A program made the translations under genes and the position numbers. Shown here piece by piece: positions 9,574 through 20,550 of a stretch of DNA of 64,000 nucleotides. Under the pieces are notes generated by a model. The model saw only the letters and a list, made by a program, of their open reading frames with translations, was not told the origin of the DNA and ran no database searches. This stretch comes from Prorocentrum cordatum (taxonomy: Eukaryota > Sar > Dinophyceae > Prorocentrales > Prorocentraceae): positions 16,081-80,080 of the forward strand of contig CAUYUJ010014177.1 in NCBI GenBank assembly GCA_963575745.1, written 5' to 3'. Position 1 is the first letter of the stretch, and each line of letters begins with the position of its first letter.

Positions 9574-10513
9574 TCACGACAAGGAGTGCCGAGAATGATG
9601 CACCAGGCCTACACACAGGTTCAGACAAACCTGATCACTCAGTGATTCGTTTTCCCGAATCCAGGAAATTGTTTGTGAAGACCACCGCCCCCGTTCTCGC
9701 CAGAAGGGCCCTTCCCCTGGATGAGGTAGGTCTGTTAAAGGGCCTCGCGGTCCCCAGGGGCGGCCTCCCCCAGGGTACGGCTCTGAAGTCCAAAATGCTC
9801 GGCCAACACACCCAGCTGTACATCCCAAGCACCAAACCACCGGCCCAGTCTTCCACAGCCTGTGGGATGGGTGGGCTTCGCGGACCCCTTGGGGTTCCCG
9901 AAGGCAGGGGAAGCCAGCCATGCCCGACCGACGGGCACGACCATCTCCGCACCTCGCGCAAACCCACCGCGCCTTGAATCTCCGAAGTAGATGGTCCCCA
10001 TCACCGTTGAAGACGAGAGAGCGCCCGCGTGCAGGACTGTAGTCCCGGGCTTCACTCACATCAGATCACTTCCCTTGTGAGCCCAAGCGCAGGATGCGCA
10101 GCACAGTCACCAGCGTCGGCCGCACCGCCGACGCTCGAAGTTGTCGAAGCCGCTCTTCTGGTCGTGCTCTCGGGTGCATGTTCGCACCAAACTTCGCGTA
10201 GTAGTCGGCAGTCTGGGTGCCAGTCCACCAAACTAAAGATAGTCCCAAGTCGATAGCTCTTACTCTCGAGACATGGGGAGGGATCCACTCACATTGGACC
10301 TGGTCGAGTCCTGCGTCTTCAGCAACTCTCCAGGATTCACGCCACAGCTCAGCATACCGGTGACCTGTGCTGCAGCCATATGCAAAGCCCACTCTCCATG
10401 CGCCAAGCAAATCTCCATAGTCGGTCACGATCGTGACCCCATTCTGGCTCTTGTGTTTGATGGCCTGAATAGCTGCAAATATCTCCCCAGCGCCAGAGGA
10501 TTGCCACGAGAAC
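9574..10513 (-). pseudogene. LINE remnant D: RNase H and C-terminal zinc ribbon
   Basis: Read on the minus strand, the frame shows SSGAGEIFAAIQAIKH (RNase H Glu helix), GVTIVTDYGDLLGAW (Asp), YAELWRESWRVAEDAG, QCEWIPPHVS (His strand) and WWTGTQTADYYAKFGA (final Asp). The first catalytic Asp strand is missing, because homology starts abruptly beside a purine tract. An in-frame TGA at 10066-10068 is followed in the same frame by DHLLRRFKARWVCARCG and HRLWKTGPVVWCLGCTAG, two Cys-x2-Cys ribbons like the one ending element A. The stop is at 9574-9576. It is a 5'-truncated, lightly decayed non-LTR element, not a cellular RNase H. Confidence 0.82.
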
Positions 10514-10524
10514 GGAAAGGGTCC

Positions 10525-11335
10525 CGAGGCTGAAGCGGAGGAGGAGGAGGAGCAGCAGGAGGAGCAGGAGGAAGAGGAGGAGAAGGAGGAGAAAAAGGAG
10601 GAGAAGGAGGAGACGAGCAATGCTGATTGCGGTAGGGAAGGCCCCGGAGGAGCCAAGGAGCGCTCGGGAGGAGGAGAAGGAGGCAGAAAGAGGTTCGAGA
10701 GGCCCAGACGCACATGATGATTGATGCATGACATGATGGATGCATGAGTTGATGGGTGGTACCAGGATGCGAGACAGAGGAGGGAAGGCAGGCGGAGCGA
10801 ACGAATGAGAAGGAGAGTATGAACAGGAAGGAAGGAGGAAGGAATGAGGACCGTAAGGAAGGGAGGCAGGAGGGAGGGGAGGAGTGGAGGGAAGATAGGA
10901 GCAAAGGAGGAGGACTGAAGCCAGGGCATAGAGTGAGTTAGGGATGAAGGGAGGGAGGGGAGGGAGGGAGAGGAGGGATGAGGAGGAGGGTGGGAGGGAG
11001 GAGGGAGGCAGGGCGGCACGGAGGAGGGAGGAGGGCGGAGGCGGGAGGGGAGGAGGGAGGGAGGGAGGGAGGGCGTTCGGAGGGAGCGAGGGCGGGAGGG
11101 AAGGACGCGGGAGGGAGGGAGGAGGGAGGGACGGGAGGGGGAGGGAGGGAGGGAGGCTGAGGAGGCGGAAGGCGGTGCGTGAGAGGGAGGAGGAGTAGGA
11201 GGAGGAGGGGAGGAGGAGGTGGAGGAGGGCACAGAGGGCAATGAGGAGAGGAGGAGGAAGAGGAGGAGGAGGAGGAGGAGGAATAGGAGGAGGAGAAAAA
11301 GGAGGAGGAGGAGGAGGAGAAGGAGGACGTGGACG
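10525..11335. repeat. GGA/GGGA purine-rich minisatellite
   Basis: Starts as (GGA)n mixed with GAGCA (10530-10680), has a short non-repetitive piece near 10690-10800, then long (GGGA)n (10860-11170) and GGA again. The long minus-strand frame through it is Pro/Ser/Leu low complexity. Confidence 0.92.
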
Positions 11336-11650
11336 AGCCGGAGGAGCAGGAAGAGCGCGAGCAGCTTGGGCCATGCGTGAACGGATGCAGGATCTGATGT
11401 TATTGGGACGATTGAGTAGTGTTTCCCTGTTGGGTGTAGGGTCGATCGACGACCTCCCTGCGGGGCGCGACGTGCGACGACGGCGATGGAGGATGGGGAG
11501 CAGGAGCAGGAGCGGGAGGGGGGAGGGTGACCAGGGATAGCGAGGAAGAACGAGGCAAATGCAAAAGCAGCGAGCGTCATGCCTAGAACATGCCAACTTA
11601 CCAGCTGGTGTGAAGGGGGCCTCGCCATGCTAGAACTGCCCGGCCAGAAG
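11336..11650. other. Unique stretch, no gene seen
   Basis: About 315 bp of mixed composition between purine tracts. No conserved domain, RNA gene or shared repeat recognised. Confidence 0.5.
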
Positions 11651-11935
11651 GTGGAGGCATGGGAAGAGGAGCAGGAGCAGGAGCAGGAGCAGGAGGAGGA
11701 GGAGGAGGAGCAGCAGGAGGAGGGCGTAAGGACCACCGAGCTCTTTCCGAGCCACGTGCGAGGGAGGACGACGACAACGACGACGACAAGAACGATGACC
11801 AGGAGGCCGAAGAAGTGCACAGCCGCGGCAACTTCTGTGCCCCAGGCCGTCTAGCGCAATGGAACGGAATACATGTCGATGAGGAGGAGTAGGAGGAGGA
11901 GGAGGAGGAGGAGGAGGAGGAGGAGGAGGGGACGC
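11651..11935. repeat. (GGAGCA)n, (ACG)n and (GGA)n cluster
   Basis: GGAGCA hexamers at 11670-11725, ACG triplets at 11768-11795 and GGA triplets at 11880-11930. Confidence 0.9.
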
Positions 11936-12095
11936 CGACCAGCATGCGGAGCATGGGGAGCTGGCGGTCACTTTGTGACCTGGGCGTCTGGTGAAGCACA
12001 GCACTGATGCTGCAGACAGACTTCCGCCCACCCTAGAATATGATGCCAGCGCGCGGGCCCAATACCATGTATTCTTCGTGCGGCTATTTTAGGCC
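11936..12095. other. Short unique spacer
   Basis: Nothing recognised. Confidence 0.4.
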
Positions 12096-13010
12096 CCCGT
12101 ATGTGGATTCCTAGGTGTACGGAGCCCTGGATACAAGATGTTCATCCGTTCTCTGCCCTGAGGAGCCTTGGCGATCCAAGCGGACAGCGGAACGTGCGTT
12201 CGAACATGGTTGCCGCAACCATGTTCGAACGCCATCAACGAGGCCCCGAGGGGGGATGGTGGAAACCATCGCAATCCAGGCGGCCACTGGAAAGTCTGGT
12301 AATCAGGGCCCTGCCCTTGGGGGGGGGGGAGCGAGGGGGGGTGGGAGTGAGGGGGGGGGGTGGTGGGGGGGGGGGGGGTGGAAGGGGGGGGGGGGGGGGG
12401 GGGCAAAAGCCACGGGAGCCCATAAGAAGCCAGGGATCCAAGCGGCCACTGGCAGGTGCGGCAACCAGGGCCAGTTTTGCGGGTTGGAAGCCGTAAGAGC
12501 CCGTACGAAGCCACAGGCATCCCCGCGCAAGTGCTTGGCAAGGTGGGGGGTGCCGGAAGCAAAAGGAGTCCACAGAGCAGGAACCCACAGAAATCCATGT
12601 GCATCCAAGTGGCCGCCAGGGAGCGCGGAAGTGGGGGCCAGTTGGGGATGGGGCGCCGTCCCCTCCCCGACTCGGATTCCGCCCCCGGGGCGGAAGCCGA
12701 GTGGGGATTCATCGGGATTCGAGCGGGCACCAGAGAGTGCTGCAAGCAGGGCCAGGGCGGAGAAGCCACACGCCTGGAGGAGCCCACGGGGATCCAAGCG
12801 GCCGCTGGAGGGTGCGGCAGGCAGGAGCAGCGGGCGGGAGGAAGCCACGGAGAGCCGCCGTGATCCATGGGCAGCCATGCGAAGCCGAGCGGCCACAGGA
12901 GGGGAGCGTGGTGGCCAGGCCCAGGTCAGCGGGGGTGACACGCCACAGGGTGCGGCAACCCGCCAGGTCCTGCTCTTGAGGGCACGAGTAGGAGCCCCTG
13001 AATGCAAACA
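12096..13010 (+). repeat. Degenerate minisatellite with poly-G block
   Basis: The phrase GATCCAAGCGGCCACTGG, followed by GTGCGGCAACCAGGGCC-like sequence and GGAAGCCAC-like words, recurs near 12171, 12269, 12436, 12603, 12716, 12795 and 12875, at ~80-165 bp spacing. A run of mostly G occupies 12309-12402. Long frames here are by-products. Confidence 0.75.
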
Positions 13011-14110
13011 CTGTTGAGGGACAGGTGCCGACATATGATCATTGCTCGGTTGTGGAACGCGCATGAGCGACGATATCAATCATACAGTAATCAGCGCGGC
13101 ATTACAGAGAAAGATGAGCTTGAGTCGCAATCGCCCTCCATCTGGACGAATAGTTAAGAGATGATGCACGGCGCCGTTGCGAAAGCAATACTTTTTAAAC
13201 GACCCCTCGCCGCCCGTGTACCTACTAGAAGTGTGACGCGTGATGCTCACGAAATTGAAGGACGTCTCAGGAGAGAGCACGAGTTTGTACACTGATAACC
13301 CAGGGAGGCAATTAAGAATCCCCCCCTCTCTGGCGAAAGTATAACGCTCCAGCACCCTGGAAGCGTTACCCTGGCACCTCGCAACCTGCTTTGAACGCAG
13401 ACGAGTCTGCCCGCCGAAACAAGGAAACCGCCGGAAACATTCTCGCAATCTGGCCTCCGTGTGGTTCTGAAGCAAGCGCCTCGCCTGAGACATCCTCAGA
13501 AACTGCTCTGAACGCAGACGAGTCTGCTGTGGGGGGATCCTATGGGGGAGGCTTATAAGAATATCTAGGAATCCTACAGATTCCCATTCGGATACCGCCT
13601 GAGCCAAGGCGCGGGAATTATTTATTTCCCTTTCTTTTGCGCGGTGCTAAAGATATCTTTCCGCGAAAACCGTCCCCAATAATGATTGAATTACGGTCCG
13701 GTGCTAACGATAACCCCGGGGGGTTCTTACTTGCTTACTGCGGTTATGCCTCAGGCCAGTGTAGCTGATGAAAGTTTCAAGATTTGGGTTCATGCAGTGT
13801 GCGGTGCGCGAAAGTCCAGGTGGTAGTCATGCGTGCTTGCTCGTGTGTTTCATGCATGGCCTCGCGTGTCATCGTGCAGTCGGTGCTCTCTGGGCGTGGT
13901 CGGGAAGCGCTCTCCACCTCGACTTGGCCCCTCTGTGCCGGGCCTCTCGCTCCCGTGCCTCTCGGGCTTTCGCTGGCGGAGGTCAGCGACGGCCGTCGTG
14001 CAGCGACAGCCTGTCTGCTACCGAGCGGCAGGGCGGCGACTTGCTGCTGATTTTCCGACTCGGCCTCCGCCCGCTCAGCACGTGCCCAGATACGATGGGC
14101 CTGTTTTCCT
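13011..14110. other. No supported gene
   Basis: Mixed-composition DNA. The 18 bp word GAACGCAGACGAGTCTGC occurs twice, at 13393-13410 and 13511-13528. A 175-codon minus-strand frame (13080-13607) has no recognisable motif and I do not call it. Confidence 0.5.
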
Positions 14111-14183
14111 GTTTTCCACCACCACCACCACCATAAGCTGGAGGGCGAGGGGGTCCGCCTCCTCCTCCGCCCTCCTCACCTCC

Positions 14184-14215
<32 letters not shown>

Positions 14216-14280
14216 GTCCTCCTCCTCCTCGTCCTCCGCCTCGTTCCCCCCTCCAACGTATGGTGGTGGTAGTGGAAAAC
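14111..14280. mobile_element. Small inverted-repeat element around (TCC)n
   Basis: Left arm 14111-14135 (GTTTTCCACCACCACCACCA then CCATA) and right arm 14259-14280 (TATGGTGGTGGTAGTGGAAA then AC) are inverted copies with one mismatch plus a triplet length difference. The interior is (TCC)n. It resembles a MITE, but the ACC repeat inside the arms means it could be fortuitous. Confidence 0.45.
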
Positions 14281-14815
14281 ACGCCCATCAAGACAAGGCC
14301 GCTTGTGCCCCCCCATCTCTCAGAGGGCGTGCAGCTTCGGCGTTGTGCAACCGACGCGGGTTGTTCTTTCCAGTGCTGTCCGCTCGTGCCTGCCAAAGGC
14401 GTCCCGTCGAGGTCCTCGGCCACTCGGTGCCTCGTCTGCTCCTGCCTTGACGACGCTGCGCCGGCTCTCTGCCCCTCCGGAGCCGCCCCTCTGGCCCTGT
14501 TGATGTCGAGACGAGGCGCACATTGCCCATTTCTGATCCTTCGAACGTTCTTTGGTTTTTGGGGGGCCACGATCCTCTCATCTCGAATTCTTCCATCCTG
14601 GGCCTCTTCCTGGCCACCAGGGGGCCAGGAACACTTGGCAACGACCACGCCTAGAAATGAGCACGATTTTGAAAGCAACGCCGTGTGCAGGCCCCCGGGG
14701 CCCTTTGTGCAAGCACGAGGGCGCCGGCGCCACAGAGAGGCTGGCAGGGGCCGAGCTTCCGACCACGAGGTCGGGGCAGCGGTTTTCGGGAACTCGCGCG
14801 GCGGCTGGTCTCGGA
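14281..14815. other. No supported gene
   Basis: GC-rich unique DNA. Overlapping frames in several phases lack domain signals. Confidence 0.45.
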
Positions 14816-14994
14816 AGCCGGGCAAGGGCTGCTAAATCCGTGGCTGCTAAGATCGACTTCCGGGAAGTTGTCTTCGTCCTGCCAGGAAGAGGCCCGTTGA
14901 TTGTTTCGCGTGCCGCGCCTCATTCCGGGAAGTTGTTTTTTCCTTCTGGGAGGGCAGTTTTAGCAGCCACGGCTTTAGCAGCCCTCGCCCAGCT
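14816..14994. mobile_element. MITE-like element with 35 bp terminal inverted repeats
   Basis: Left arm 14816-14850 begins AGCCGGGCAAGGGCTGCTAA and ends CCGTGGCTGCTAA. Right arm 14960-14994 is its inverted copy with about three mismatches (TTAGCAGCCACGGC ... CTCGCCCAGCT). An internal direct repeat TTCCGGGAAGTTG occurs at both sides. No coding capacity and no clear target-site duplication. Confidence 0.7.
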
Positions 14995-15074
14995 TTCGAT
15001 GGTCGGCGTCACCCCAAGATGCTCATACCATGTTACACCTGAGAAAGTCCCAATCAGTGGATGAAATGGAAATT

Positions 15075-15235
15075 GATACTATGGATCTTCAGATCGATTG
15101 TGAGATCGATGGTGAGATCGATCGTGGAATCGATAGTGAGGACGATTGTAAGGTCGATCGTGGGACCGAGAGTGAAATCGATTCAATGAGATCGATAGTG
15201 AGATCGATCGCGAGATCGCTCGCGTCGCTCCCCCC
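15075..15235. repeat. ~12 bp GATCGAT minisatellite
   Basis: Repeats of GAGATCGATCGTGAGATCGA with GGT and GAC variants; the phase is a multiple of three, so one frame stays open. Confidence 0.9.
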
Positions 15236-16689
15236 AGGGGCGACGCGCGCACCGAGAAATCTTGTAGTATGTGCGTCGTGGCGGGCGCTTTCTGGCCACA
15301 CCGCTCGGGAAGCGATGTGCTACAGGGTGGGTATGCCATGTGTTCGGGTCGGACGCGCGCCTCCAAGAAGGACGTATAGTACTAGTGGGTCTCTGTGCGT
15401 CCCATTGAAGAATCCCGCAGCGGTTTAGGGAACTCGCTTCAGCTGCTCATCCACAGCGCTTCGCGGCACCACGCCTGGACCTACCGTAGATGGACAAACA
15501 AGTGGAACCCTTTGTGCTGCCCCCTCCCCTCCCCCCACATTCAAAGAGCGCAGGCTTGAAAAGGCAAAAACAAGTGGAACCCCCTGGGCCTCCACCACGC
15601 CGGAGCCCAACTTTGAGTCGGGGGGAAGGGGGGGGGGGGACGAACATGGTGTCGACGACGAGGGGTTCCACTTTTTTGTCCCCTGGCCTTGCCAGGGGGC
15701 GGAGGCGCCCTGGGACGGCAGGCGCCCGCGGTGTTGTTCACGCCGTGTGTCAGCGGGAGCGTTGTCAGTGACTGCCCATCGGGCGACGCCAGAGAAGAGT
15801 CACTGACCTGATGGATCGAGTCCACTGAGTTCACAGCCGGATCCTCCTGTCTCTGCATCCTCGCTCCTTCTCCCCCCACAGCCCACCCGCGCAGCGAGGT
15901 TGAAGGATGGGCGACTTTCGAGGGTTACCCTCGCATCTGCCCCCTTCGGCTCGTCCTTCGCCGCTTTCGCCCCGCTCGCAGAATGTCGACATGGCCTTCC
16001 AAGGCCCTTGTATCCTTATCGCGCGTCCTTCTTGTGCTGGTTGGCTGTACTCATTTCCCTTCCCTCGACGCGACGACGCCGGCTGTGGCCGTGCTCTTGT
16101 ATGTCCTGTCACGCCATGCTATACCATGCGTCGCGTACGCTCTCGGGGTCATTGCCCAGTTCGGCATCCGAGCGTGCGAGTAGGAGGGGGAGATCTGCGC
16201 AGTGGTACGGGATGGGAGGGAGGGCAGGACGTCAGAGATAACGCCTGCGCATGTGAAGGGGTCCTCTGGCACGAGATGCTTCAGACATTTGGGCCTTTGC
16301 CATTCCCTCTCGGGGAGCTAGCGGGCGACGCATGGGAATTCCCATCCCGACACGTGTCCTGCCAGGGAGGGGGGAGGATGGCCCCAGATCGCAGGAATGC
16401 CAAGTTTACGTGCAGCAGCCCGCCCGTCACCCAAAGACTGATATTGTCACGCCTGGGTTCAGCCAGCCACGTATCCCCAAGCTCAGGTTTCCCATGCAGA
16501 GACACGGGCGACAGCACGTGGGACTTGTAACATTTAAGGTGCGCGGGCCAGAACGCGGAGATGGAGGGTAGGCACAAGCCAGCGGCCACCTGTCCGCTCA
16601 TACAAGCTTGTGACCACACGCCCAAGCTGAGCATCCCCTCTGCAGGGTCGTCTTCATAACGCGCAGCCTGAATCTCAAATGGGGTGTCA
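15236..16689. other. No supported gene; small direct and inverted repeats
   Basis: The word ACAAGTGGAACCC occurs in direct orientation near 15496 and 15568 and inverted (GGGGTTCCACTTTTTTGT) near 15662, over a G-rich spacer. The rest is mixed-composition DNA without domain signals. Confidence 0.5.
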
Positions 16690-16816
16690 CTCTTAAGTCC
16701 TCCTCCTGCTCCTCATCCTCCTCCGCCGCCTCCTCCTCCTCTAAATACATCCCTTCCTGCCCAACTTCCCTCCCTCCCTCACTCCCTCCCGACGACGACG
16801 ACGGCGCTGCCGACTC

Positions 16817-16851
<35 letters not shown>

Positions 16852-17205
16852 ACGACGGCGACGCCGACGGCGACGCCGACGACGACGGCGCCACCGACGA
16901 GCGGCGCCCTCGCCGACGGCGACGCCGACGCCGACCTGCGCCGCCGACGGCCCGCGCCCCTCCCGCGTGGCGCGGCGCGGCGCTCGGCCGCCGCGGGGGG
17001 CCCGCCGCGGCCGCGCGCGGGAGGCCGCGCCCCTGGGGGGCTCGCGCCCCCCCCTGGTGGCCGGGGGAACGAAGGGCAGTGCCAACGAGACGCCACGGTG
17101 GGCAGGAGGGGGAAGGAAGGAGAGAGGAGGAGGAGGGAGGAGGAGGAGGAGGAGGAGGAGGAGGAGGCGGAGGCGGACGCGGAGTCGGAGGAGGAGGAGG
17201 AGGGC
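16690..17205. repeat. TCC, (ACG)n and GGA triplet tracts around a GC-rich core
   Basis: TCC at 16695-16745, ACG/CGC triplets at 16788-16940, an extremely GC-rich core at 16941-17095, then GGA at 17105-17200. The ORFs are low complexity. Confidence 0.88.
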
Positions 17206-17425
17206 TACCCTGATTTCGGCTCCGCTTTACGTTGGTCGATTTCGTAAGCACGGCGGAAATGTTTGCCCCTCTTTTCGAGCTCCTTCGATGTAGATTTCCG
17301 CTCAACTTTGCCGTCGCGGGTTCCGCCATACCTCCGTGGAAAAGTCCGCCCTATTGTATTGCCGAGGCGGAAGGTTCCGCCGTATTTTTGGTCGCATCTT
17401 TTGGGCTGTATTTCTGACACCTGTT
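17206..17425 (+). repeat. TTCCGCC-type dispersed repeat, copy 1
   Basis: Repeated words TTTCGTAAG, TTCCGC, CCGCCCTA and TTTTT at ~25-30 bp spacing. The same words recur at 54002-54130 (TTTCGTAAGTAGGG, TTTCCGCCCTACTTTT). It lies upstream of module copy 2. Confidence 0.6.
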
Positions 17426-17464
17426 CAAAGGGCGACCCTGGGGGGTAAGTGAGAAGGGGCTGGT

Positions 17465-17600
17465 CTCCTTAGAAAGGTCGGAAGACCCCTGGCCTTCTGA
17501 GAAGTTTCCCAAGCCCTCTCCGAAGACACAGGAAGCCTCTCAGAAGGCCGGTGCGCTTCTGAGAAGCCCCGCCGCCCTCTGAGAGGGCCTCCTCCTCCTC
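17465..17600. repeat. CTTCTGAGAAG palindromic cluster
   Basis: Four or more near-palindromes such as GGCCTTCTGAGAAG, CTCTCAGAAGGC and GCTTCTGAGAAGC directly upstream of (GGA)n, matching the context at 416-495. Confidence 0.75.
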
Positions 17601-17634
17601 GCTTACCCCCTCGCTCGCCGCCGACGTTCTCACG

Positions 17635-17750
17635 AAGAGGAGGAGGAGGAGGAGGAGGAGGAGGAGGAGGAGGAGGAGGAGGAGGAGGAGGAAGAGGAGG
17701 AGGAGGAGGAGGAGGAGGAGGAGGAGGAGGAGGAGGAGGAGGAGGGGGAA
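17635..17750. repeat. (GGA)n tract, left border of module copy 2
   Basis: Pure GGA with one GAA; ends at GACCAGTGTAAACCCAAG, as in copy 1. Confidence 0.96.
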
Positions 17751-18073
17751 GACCAGTGTAAACCCAAGGGCCATCAACGATGTTGGAATACGCCCTTCAT
17801 CCAAGCTCCCTCTTCAGAGGCCCCTATAACGGCTCATTTCCATTGAGGGAACTGCCTCGTTGGAAGACAACCGTTTGAAGACCCGGAAGCATGCCAAAAC
17901 ATTGTTCTCGGGATTCCAACGCCACGGATCAAATTGGGAGTTGCGTCTTGACGATCCTGGATTGTGCCAGAACGCCCCTCATGGGATTTCAACACAGCGA
18001 ATCAACGTAACTGTCGCGCCCGCAATCTTTCCCGTTGATCATGGGAATCCGTAAAACTCGTGCAACTGTTATA
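17751..18073 (+). repeat. Composite module copy 2: head
   Basis: Aligns with 725-1079: AACGATGTTGGAATA, CATGCCAAAACATTGTTCTC, GGGATTCCAACGCCAC, TGCCAGAACGCCCCTCATGG and AACACAGCGAATCAACGTAA, all in the same order. Confidence 0.88.
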
Positions 18074-18367
18074 AACGAATGTGCGCGGCGCTAAGGCGAG
18101 ACCCACATGTTGAAAAGGAACCGCCCTCAATCCGTGAAGCTCTTGCAGATGTTTACAACGAATGTGCGCGACACTACTGCGAGAGCCAAATTTTGAAAAC
18201 GGGTTGTCCACAATCCGTGAAACTCTGGCATTTGTTCAACGAATGCGCGGCGCTAAGGCGAGAGCCACGTTTTGAAAACGGGTCGCCCTCAATCCGTAGA
18301 ACGAATGTGCGCGGCGCTAAGGCGAGAGCCACATTTTGAAACCACACGCCTTCCATCTGTGAAACTG
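18074..18367 (+). repeat. 83 bp tandem array, copy 2
   Basis: Units start at 18074, 18157, 18238 and 18300 (steps 83, 81, 62; the third is shortened). They carry GAATGTGCGCGGCGCTAAGG and CCCTCAATCCGT. Confidence 0.92.
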
Positions 18368-18420
18368 TTGTCTATTTAAAGCGGGCCTCTGGGTGCGACA
18401 GGGAGAAGTTATCTATAAGG
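18368..18420 (+). repeat. Composite module copy 2: shortened tail
   Basis: GGGCCTCTGGGTGCGACAGG, then a TCTATAAGGGAAGG-like end entering (GGA)n. The GAGGAAGTCTCGGGCGA part seen in copies 1 and 3 is missing. Confidence 0.75.
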
Positions 18421-18690
18421 GAAGGAGAGGAGAGGAGGAGGAGGAGGAGGAGGAGGAGGGAGGAGGAGGAGGAGGCGGAGGAGGAGGGGAGGGGGGAGGA
18501 GGAGGAGAGGAGGAGGAGGAGGAGGAGGAGGAGGAGGAAGGAGGAGGAGGCGGGAGGAGGAGGAGGAGGAGGCGGAGGAGGAGGAGGAGGAGGAGCAGGA
18601 GGAGCAGGAGGAGGAGTAGGAGGAGCAGGAGGAGCATGAGGAGGAGGAGGAAGAAGGAAGAAGGAGGAAGGAGGAGGAAGGAGGAGGCGC
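18421..18690. repeat. (GGA)n tract, right border of module copy 2
   Basis: GGA with GGC, AGCA and GAA interruptions. Confidence 0.95.
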
Positions 18691-19205
18691 CCCCGAGGAC
18701 CGAGCCCCGCCGCGATGTCCAGCAAGGCCTGGGAGTTCCTGCTGCCGGACAGCGGGCAGCACCAGGCCCCCCGCCCGCCTTGGTGGCGACCGCGCGGCTC
18801 CTCCTTCGAGAGCTCGGCCCCGTTTTCTCTGCTGGTGGGGTCGCCGCCTGCCTTCGCTTCGTGATCCTCCACACTTCTCTCTCCCCATCCTCCATCCTCG
18901 TTCTGAGTTCTCCTTCATCCTCTTTCGCGTCCCCGTCCTCTGCCCCTCCTCCATCCCTCGTCCCTCCGCGCTTCTCCGCCTCCAGCCCTCCAGCTTCCAT
19001 GTGCCATCCCCCGCTATCCTCCTCCATCGTTGTACATCCTCCTCATCCTCCTCTCCCTCCCCCTCCTCCTTCCTTGTCGGCCCTCATCCTTTATCCTTCT
19101 CCTCCTCCTCCTCCTCCGCAGTCCACTATCCTACGCCCTGCCTTTTTTTAATCAATTTGTTTCGACCATCCTCCTCCTCCTCAGCCCTCCTCCTGCTCCT
19201 CCTCC
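18691..19205. repeat. Short island then TCC-rich tract
   Basis: 18691-18880 is GC-rich with no supported gene. 18881-19205 is degenerate TCC/CCTCC. This is the first long purine-to-pyrimidine strand switch in the window. Confidence 0.8.
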
Positions 19206-20550
19206 ACCTGCCAGGGCCGTCTGAGCTTCTTTGCGTCCGGTGCCCTCCTCTCTGCTCCTTCTCCCTCGTCCCCCGACTTCCCCAGCCCGGCTCGGTCGGC
19301 CCCACGACGCTCAGCACAGGATGCGGATGAGGCTCCACGGGGCCGAGGCGGCCAGGGCCGCGCTTCGCGGGCTGGCCCGCGGGAGCCCGTGCGCCTCGCG
19401 GCGCTTCGCCGCGTGGCGTCCGCCAGGTGCTCGTCCCGACGGCGAGGGTCGCGGAGCCGCGTGCTGCGGTCGGCGGTCCAGAAGCTGAGGTCCCGGGGGA
19501 TGGGGTGGGGGCCCAAAGGATATGCACCACCACCACGTCGATTCCTCCTCTCCCCTCTGGGCCAGCGAGAGGGAGAGGGGGGGAGGGAGGTGGTGGCGGT
19601 GTTTATTTTTTGGCCCCCCATAGGGGTCCCGAGGACGAGGTGCCCCAGGCAGCGTATAGGTCCACCCTCGGGGCCCCTTCCCGTCCGTGGGGCCCCCTCC
19701 CTCGGGACCCCCCTCCCTCGGGACCCCCTCGGGGCCCCCTTCCTGTCCGCGGGGCCCCCTCCCTCGGGGCCCCCCCCTTCGAGCCACGTGCCGCGGGCGC
19801 CTGCCGCGCCCTCGGCGGGCGGCGGGCCGCGCCATCGAGCCCTCTGCTGGCCACTCCGGGCGCGAGCGCAGCGGCTCGGCAATTCGGGCGCGCCGCCGCG
19901 GCGGTCGCGCAACAGAGCACGTGCGCTGTACTGAGAGGCTTGCTCGCTTTGGCGACTGGCTCCCTCGAGCTCAATCGTGTGAATTGTCCGCTTCCAAGTT
20001 CTGCCCCAGACTGGTCGTGGGCGGTGCTCTCGGGTCCGTGCCGCCGCCGCGGCGCCACAGGATGGCACGGGGAGGCCTGTCCTGCCCCGCGGGGGGCGGC
20101 TCTCTCTCGCGCCGAGGCTTCGGGGGGGGGGGGGGGGCGAATGCCACATGGCATTTGGGAGGGCGCGCGTGCCAAGCCCTCCAAGTCTTGGCGCTCTGTG
20201 GGTAACTATGGCGACAGGGGGTGGGGCGGCCACCAGTATAGACCTGCGCGCCGTGCACCTCGGCCCTTCAGGCTTTGCAGCTGCTGGCCCTTCGTGCCAT
20301 CCTCTTCGGCCCTCGAACTGCGGCCGGCTCCCCTCGCGTCTGTCTCCCACGCAGTCCTTGCTCTCTTCCTCGTTTTGCCGGATTTCGAAGCGGACCTGAC
20401 CACATGGCGACGAGAACGCCATTGGAGGCTCCGACAGAGCGGAGAACAGCTTAAAAGCATTGAGCGCCGCATTTGGAACCTGAATCCTGCACCTCCTCCC
20501 TCGACCCTGTGCCGCCTCGTGTCGTGACTGCCTGCGCGTCGATTTCAAAC
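19206..20550. other. GC-rich region without supported gene
   Basis: Frames stay open in several phases because stops are rare at this GC content, and I see no domain. 19660-19790 is a ~17 bp GGGGCCCCCTCCCTCGG minisatellite; a G-run lies at 20131-20147. The plus-frame phrase GGRMPHGIWEGAR (~20130-20170) resembles RRVPDGIWEPAR near the start of element A, so a small LINE 5' fragment is possible. Confidence 0.45.

Noticed and set aside
13080-13607. 175-codon minus-strand frame
   Set aside because: Contains a duplicated 18 bp word and no recognisable motif; length is plausible by chance.
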